DNA from: an uncultured Chthoniobacterales bacterium
GTDB taxonomy: Bacteria > Verrucomicrobiota > Verrucomicrobiia > Chthoniobacterales > UBA10450
Direction: 5' to 3'
Length of the DNA stretch: 34,654 bases
NCBI GenBank assembly: GCA_902805675.1
Contig: CADCTA010000064.1
Coordinates: 1-34,654 of the forward strand
The translations under genes were made by a program, and so were the position numbers. The first letter of the stretch is position 1. Every line of letters begins with the position of its first letter. Positions 32,401-34,654 of this stretch are shown here, piece by piece. The notes under the pieces were generated by a model. The model was given only the letters and a program-made list of their open reading frames with translations. It was not told the DNA's origin and did not search any database.

Positions 32401-32910
32401 GAAGGAGTGCGCACGCTCGCCTGGAGCCCGCAGGGTGATCGCCTGGCGAGTGGCGGCTTCGACAAGCTGGTGAAGGTCTGGGACCCCGCTCGTGCGACCG
32501 AGCTGGTCCGGATGGAAGGTCACAATGGTCACACCATTGCGGTGTCGTGGAGCGCGGACGGGAAGTCTCTGGCATCCGGCGCGGCGGACTTCCTCGTGCT
32601 GACATGGGACGCAGCGACCGGGCAGAAGCTGCAGACCATGCGAGGGCACAATGATTTCGTCGAGGCCGTCAAATGGAGTCCGGACGGTTCACGGCTGGCG
32701 TCTGCCGGGATCGATAACGCGGTCCGCATCTGGGATCCGCAGACCGGCGAGGAAGCCTTCGTCGTACGTGGGAAGGCCGGGATGTTTCACGACCTTTCGT
32801 GGAGCTCCGACGGAGCACAACTCGCTGCGCCCTCCAGCGACGGCCTCGTCTGGATCTGGGATGCGCGACCCGGCTTCGCACGCGATCTCGCAGCGCCGGC
32901 AACGCGTTAG
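29473..32910 (+). CDS. Membrane Ser/Thr protein kinase with 14 WD40 repeats
   Basis: 1145 residues from GTG 29473, which overlaps the sigma factor stop (GTGA); earlier in-frame starts lie deep inside that gene. A helical N-terminus (LPNDERRAFLANACGG) precedes a Hanks-type kinase at about 86-390. It has the P-loop GEGGFGTVW, Lys in VALKIIK, catalytic Asp213 in HRDIKPSNVM, DFGIAKA, and GTPVYMSPEQ, so it should be active. One membrane helix follows (about 413-434, VALRVAAGIVTVLLAGTVVS). After a linker with the common NLYYAQMHLGQ segment, 14 WD-type blades fill about 535-1140, each built as AWSPDG-RLASGG-DGT-VWDA. Fourteen suggests two seven-bladed propellers. The propellers should lie outside the membrane and the kinase inside, giving a receptor-like arrangement. 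The likely partner is the adjacent sigma factor. Confidence 0.95.
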   Translation: MIPPRVGDAQAARVSEIFSAAVDLPNDERRAFLANACGGAEALHAELCALLTAHEAAGAFMQDDEGLSPDLEAQWARLKPEGAGDRIGRYKLLQEIGEGGFGTVWMAEQMEPVSRRVALKIIKLGMDTREVIARFESERQALAMMDHPNIAQVFDAGATPLGRPFFVMELVRGIPITEYCDEAGLGTRERLALFGDVCSAINHAHQKGVIHRDIKPSNVMITLHGEKAVAKVIDFGIAKATEGKLTEKTLFTRFEQFIGTPVYMSPEQATWSGLDVDTRSDIYSLGILLYELLTGKPPFDAQTMASAGPDEMRRMIRDVEPAKPSSRLRTTAAEERTRIAKARQIQPSKVNSLVEPDLDWIVMKAIDKDRARRYQTANGLAQDIERFLADKTVNARPPSAAYQFRKFARRHKVALRVAAGIVTVLLAGTVVSTWQAVRATRAEQRAREQSRLADTQRMRADDAAEAAQQNLYYAQMHLGQPTWREHRGLKYLREILGKWLPVTASPDRRGWEWYYLAALPHQNVHTFTSAVGINAGRTSVVTWHIESRRLAEGTADGVIRVWDADRQQTTLTLQGPVPGVEYWGSEWIAWSPDGTKLAAGGRDGTVHVWAAASGEKLRVLKTHEILLRTVAFSSDGTRLAAWGAGGTITIWNVETGTPVAEIVHPGAVSEGAWSPDDRLLASGHGDGTVTFSETETGAPIVSLQAQADQIYDVAWSPDSTRIATTSANDFFVNVWEVASQQKVLGPLRHSHGITSIAWEPNGRRIATGSMDQALKVWDAASGREIVTLRGHDDSISSIAWGPDAHLATAGGDGTMKVWDSLHDQEASVVAADRRRTTAVAWSPDGSRLAAAGDEGIIRIWDAATRREQLAIPAHDERKIVPQYGLIRALAWSPDGRRLASAGLDGTATIWDAATGREVFGFPGGHGAVWSVAWKPDGTALAAGLQDGTIGIAEHLNKTATVRLFKAHENPRRAGRVEGVRTLAWSPQGDRLASGGFDKLVKVWDPARATELVRMEGHNGHTIAVSWSADGKSLASGAADFLVLTWDAATGQKLQTMRGHNDFVEAVKWSPDGSRLASAGIDNAVRIWDPQTGEEAFVVRGKAGMFHDLSWSSDGAQLAAPSSDGLVWIWDARPGFARDLAAPATR

Positions 32911-32991
32911 AACGGGCAACGCCGGCTCCGATTTCGCGAGAATTAGCGAAGTCGATGATCCTTTTGCGCGGCGGATTGCGCTTGTGCACGT

Positions 32992-34654
32992 GTGACTGCT
33001 CTCCGCTCCGTCTCCGAAACCTGTCGAGTACTGCTGGGCCTCATCCCCATCCTTTGCGCTTTTTTCGCCCTCGCGGCTACGGCCGCCGGCCAGACGATCG
33101 TCAATCCCAGCTTTGAAGCGGACCCTGCGCCGCCTTATCCCGGCTACGGCCCGATCACCGGCTGGACGGGCGCCAGCGGGCTCAACATCAACCGCAGCGC
33201 GCGCGCCTTCGCCGATAACGGCATAAACCCCGATGGCCAGCAGGTGGCGTTCATCCAGGGGACGGGCACGATGCGGCAGACCGTTTCGGGCTTTACGATC
33301 GGCAACCAGTATCGCCTTCGCTACTACGAGAACAGGCAAGATTGTTGTACCGGTGGGGACCCGCAAAAATATCTGCATGTCACCGTAGGCGGGGTCACCG
33401 TGGTGGCGACGCACGAGGTTCGGGTCGTCGGCGGAAATAATCCCTACGTGCGGAAAACGTCGCAGGTGTTTACGGCCGGTGCGACGGATTTGGAAATTGC
33501 CTTTGCGGTCAGCGGAGCCGACGACCTCTCGGTCCTGCTCGATCTGGTCGAGATTGTCCCCTGGGGGATCGTCACGAATCCCAGCTTTGAAGCGGACAGT
33601 GTGCCGCCTCCTTCCGGCTACGGCTCGATCACCGGCTGGACAGGGGCGAGCGGGCTCAACGAGTCCACCGGCCCGTTCGCCGATAACGGCGCGATCCCCG
33701 ACGGGCGGAAGGTTGCGTTCATCCAGGGGCCGAACACGATGCGCCAGACCGTGTCGGGCTTTGTGGTCGGCGAGAAGTATGCGCTGCGTTACTACGAGAA
33801 TCGGCGTATCGCCACCGACCCGGCGAACCTGCAGGTCACCGTCGGCGGCGTAGAGGTGGTGCCCACGCACGCGGTGCGGGCGGTAGGCGGCACAAACCCG
33901 TACGTTCAGCAAACGTCGGCGGCCTTCACCGCCACCGCTGCCAGCCTGGAGGTCGCCTTCATCACCAGCGGTTCGGGCGATTTCACCGTGCTGCTCGATC
34001 AGGTCGAGTTTAGCAGAGCCGTTGTCGTGACGAACAATGCCGACAGCGGCGCGGGTTCGCTCCGGCAGGCCGTGCTTGAGGCCCCCGACTTCGGCTTCAT
34101 CACGTTCAGCGATGGCGTGCGCGGCACGATTCCGCTGAGCGATGTGATTACGATCAACAAAAGTCTGGTGATCGCGGGACCCGGCGCGGGCGCGTTGAGC
34201 GTTCGCTACGGCGCCTTCATCGTGGGCGATGTCCTCACGGCGACCATTTCCGGTCTGACGATCGCGGACGGAGGTGGCACTGGAATTGTGAACTACGGAA
34301 ACCTGACCCTCACCGATTCCGTCGTCCGCGATAACGTCGCCGGCGGAATCAGGAACCACGGAAACCTGACGGTCGCCAACCTGGTTCTCAGCCACAACGT
34401 GGGAGGTGAGGGTGGTGCAATCTATAACAGCGGCAATGCCGCAATCACCAATGCAACCATTCGGGACAATTCTGCAGCGACGGGCGGCGGAATTTACAAC
34501 GCCAGCAGCTCGAGCAGCGTGACCCTCACCAATTCAAGCATCACCGGCAATGTCGCCACGGAAGGTGCCATCGTAGTGGGTCCTGGGACTACGACTGCTC
34601 CTATCTGGGGCAGCGCAATCGCTAACCGAAACGGAAAAGTGACGATGACCAACT
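32992..34654 (+). CDS. Secreted tandem-repeat/beta-helix protein, 3'-truncated
   Basis: The frame from GTG 32992 stays open for 554 codons to the right edge, so the gene ends outside the window. The start gives a signal peptide (SVSETCRVLLGLIPILCAFF, then ALAATAAG). Two near-identical modules follow, NPSFEADPAPPYPGYGPITG and NPSFEADSVPPPSGYGSITG, each with VAFIQG, MRQTVSGF, RYYEN, VTVGG and VLLD-VE segments. They resemble DUF642-like or other galactose-binding-like jelly-roll domains. From about residue 344 the sequence turns into a right-handed beta-helix (VVTNNADSGAGSLRQAV, then NYGNLTLTDS, NHGNLTVANL, SGNAAITNATIRDN). This resembles the CSLREA/polymorphic-outer-membrane style of surface protein. 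Location is surface or secreted; function unknown. It starts 81 bp after the kinase gene. Confidence 0.82.
   Translation, partial: MTALRSVSETCRVLLGLIPILCAFFALAATAAGQTIVNPSFEADPAPPYPGYGPITGWTGASGLNINRSARAFADNGINPDGQQVAFIQGTGTMRQTVSGFTIGNQYRLRYYENRQDCCTGGDPQKYLHVTVGGVTVVATHEVRVVGGNNPYVRKTSQVFTAGATDLEIAFAVSGADDLSVLLDLVEIVPWGIVTNPSFEADSVPPPSGYGSITGWTGASGLNESTGPFADNGAIPDGRKVAFIQGPNTMRQTVSGFVVGEKYALRYYENRRIATDPANLQVTVGGVEVVPTHAVRAVGGTNPYVQQTSAAFTATAASLEVAFITSGSGDFTVLLDQVEFSRAVVVTNNADSGAGSLRQAVLEAPDFGFITFSDGVRGTIPLSDVITINKSLVIAGPGAGALSVRYGAFIVGDVLTATISGLTIADGGGTGIVNYGNLTLTDSVVRDNVAGGIRNHGNLTVANLVLSHNVGGEGGAIYNSGNAAITNATIRDNSAATGGGIYNASSSSSVTLTNSSITGNVATEGAIVVGPGTTTAPIWGSAIANRNGKVTMTN
33103..34017 (+). 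repeat. Two tandem direct repeats of 474 bp inside the last gene
   Basis: Unit 1 starts at 33103 (AATCCCAGCTTTGAAGCGGA) and unit 2 at 33577 with the same 20 bases, a period of 474 bp or 158 codons. Similarity is high in the first 160 bases and around the FIQG/MRQTVSGF coding part, and lower between. Unit 2 ends near 34017 where the beta-helix region begins. A recent in-frame duplication is the simplest explanation. Confidence 0.85.

Noticed and set aside
32689-34395. 568-codon open frame on the minus strand
   Set aside because: It overlaps the end of the kinase gene and the whole start of the secreted tandem-repeat gene, whose plus-strand frame has signal peptide and domain motifs. The minus frame mirrors the repeat and lacks any known motif; it is a GC-rich shadow.
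1-34654. CRISPR array, prophage, toxin-antitoxin or biosynthetic cluster
   Set aside because: No regular short repeats with spacers, no phage structural or integrase genes, and no adjacent small toxin-antitoxin pair or synthase genes were seen.

Overview
The window is about 34.7 kb of GC-rich bacterial chromosome. It most likely comes from a soil or freshwater member of the Verrucomicrobiota, near Chthoniobacter and the Spartobacteria. The pointers are large secreted proteins carrying a recurrent module (start N/Q-ISTR, middle IGGFI, end YTAVVRG), an ECF sigma factor of the Planctomycetes/Verrucomicrobia/Acidobacteria type translationally coupled to a WD40 Ser/Thr kinase, a DUF4339 (GYF_2) membrane protein, frequent GTG starts and few clear Shine-Dalgarno sites. 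The assignment rests on gene content read by eye, not on a search. I saw no transposase, integrase, phage gene or CRISPR array.

Left part (1-10.4 kb). A secreted beta-propeller protein, cut by the window edge, precedes a same-strand group of three genes: a FecR-TPR-outer-membrane-barrel protein, a CHASE2 adenylate cyclase, and a large Ig-like surface protein. A palindromic repeat closes the group. The barrel protein places a FecR and TPR region in the periplasm, facing the CHASE2 sensor of the cyclase. This is the best candidate in the window for an unusual signalling system (outer membrane to cAMP).

Middle part (10.4-22 kb). A GHL10 glycosidase-like gene is bracketed by two copies of one hairpin repeat. 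Then come infA (IF-1), deoC, a SanA/YdcF-like protein, a BNR beta-propeller surface protein, an aldehyde dehydrogenase, a GYF_2 membrane protein (minus strand) and a stand-alone 5'-3' exonuclease. A 465-bp gene-free stretch follows. It holds a long hairpin and two DnaA-box-like 9-mers one helical turn apart beside an AT-rich tract.

Right part (22-34.7 kb). guaD, nadC and birA form a chain of overlapping genes (guanine deamination, NAD synthesis, biotin attachment). It runs convergently into, and overlaps, the 3' end of trpD. trpD is the last gene of a minus-strand unit containing hlyIII and a two-domain siroheme-decarboxylase-like protein. A HAD hydrolase and tRNA-Lys(UUU) follow. Then come the ECF sigma/WD40-kinase pair and a secreted protein, open to the right edge, with two tandem 158-residue repeats and a beta-helix region. 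Three proteins share the paired ~120-residue module (six copies in all), so much of the window encodes cell-surface or secreted proteins.
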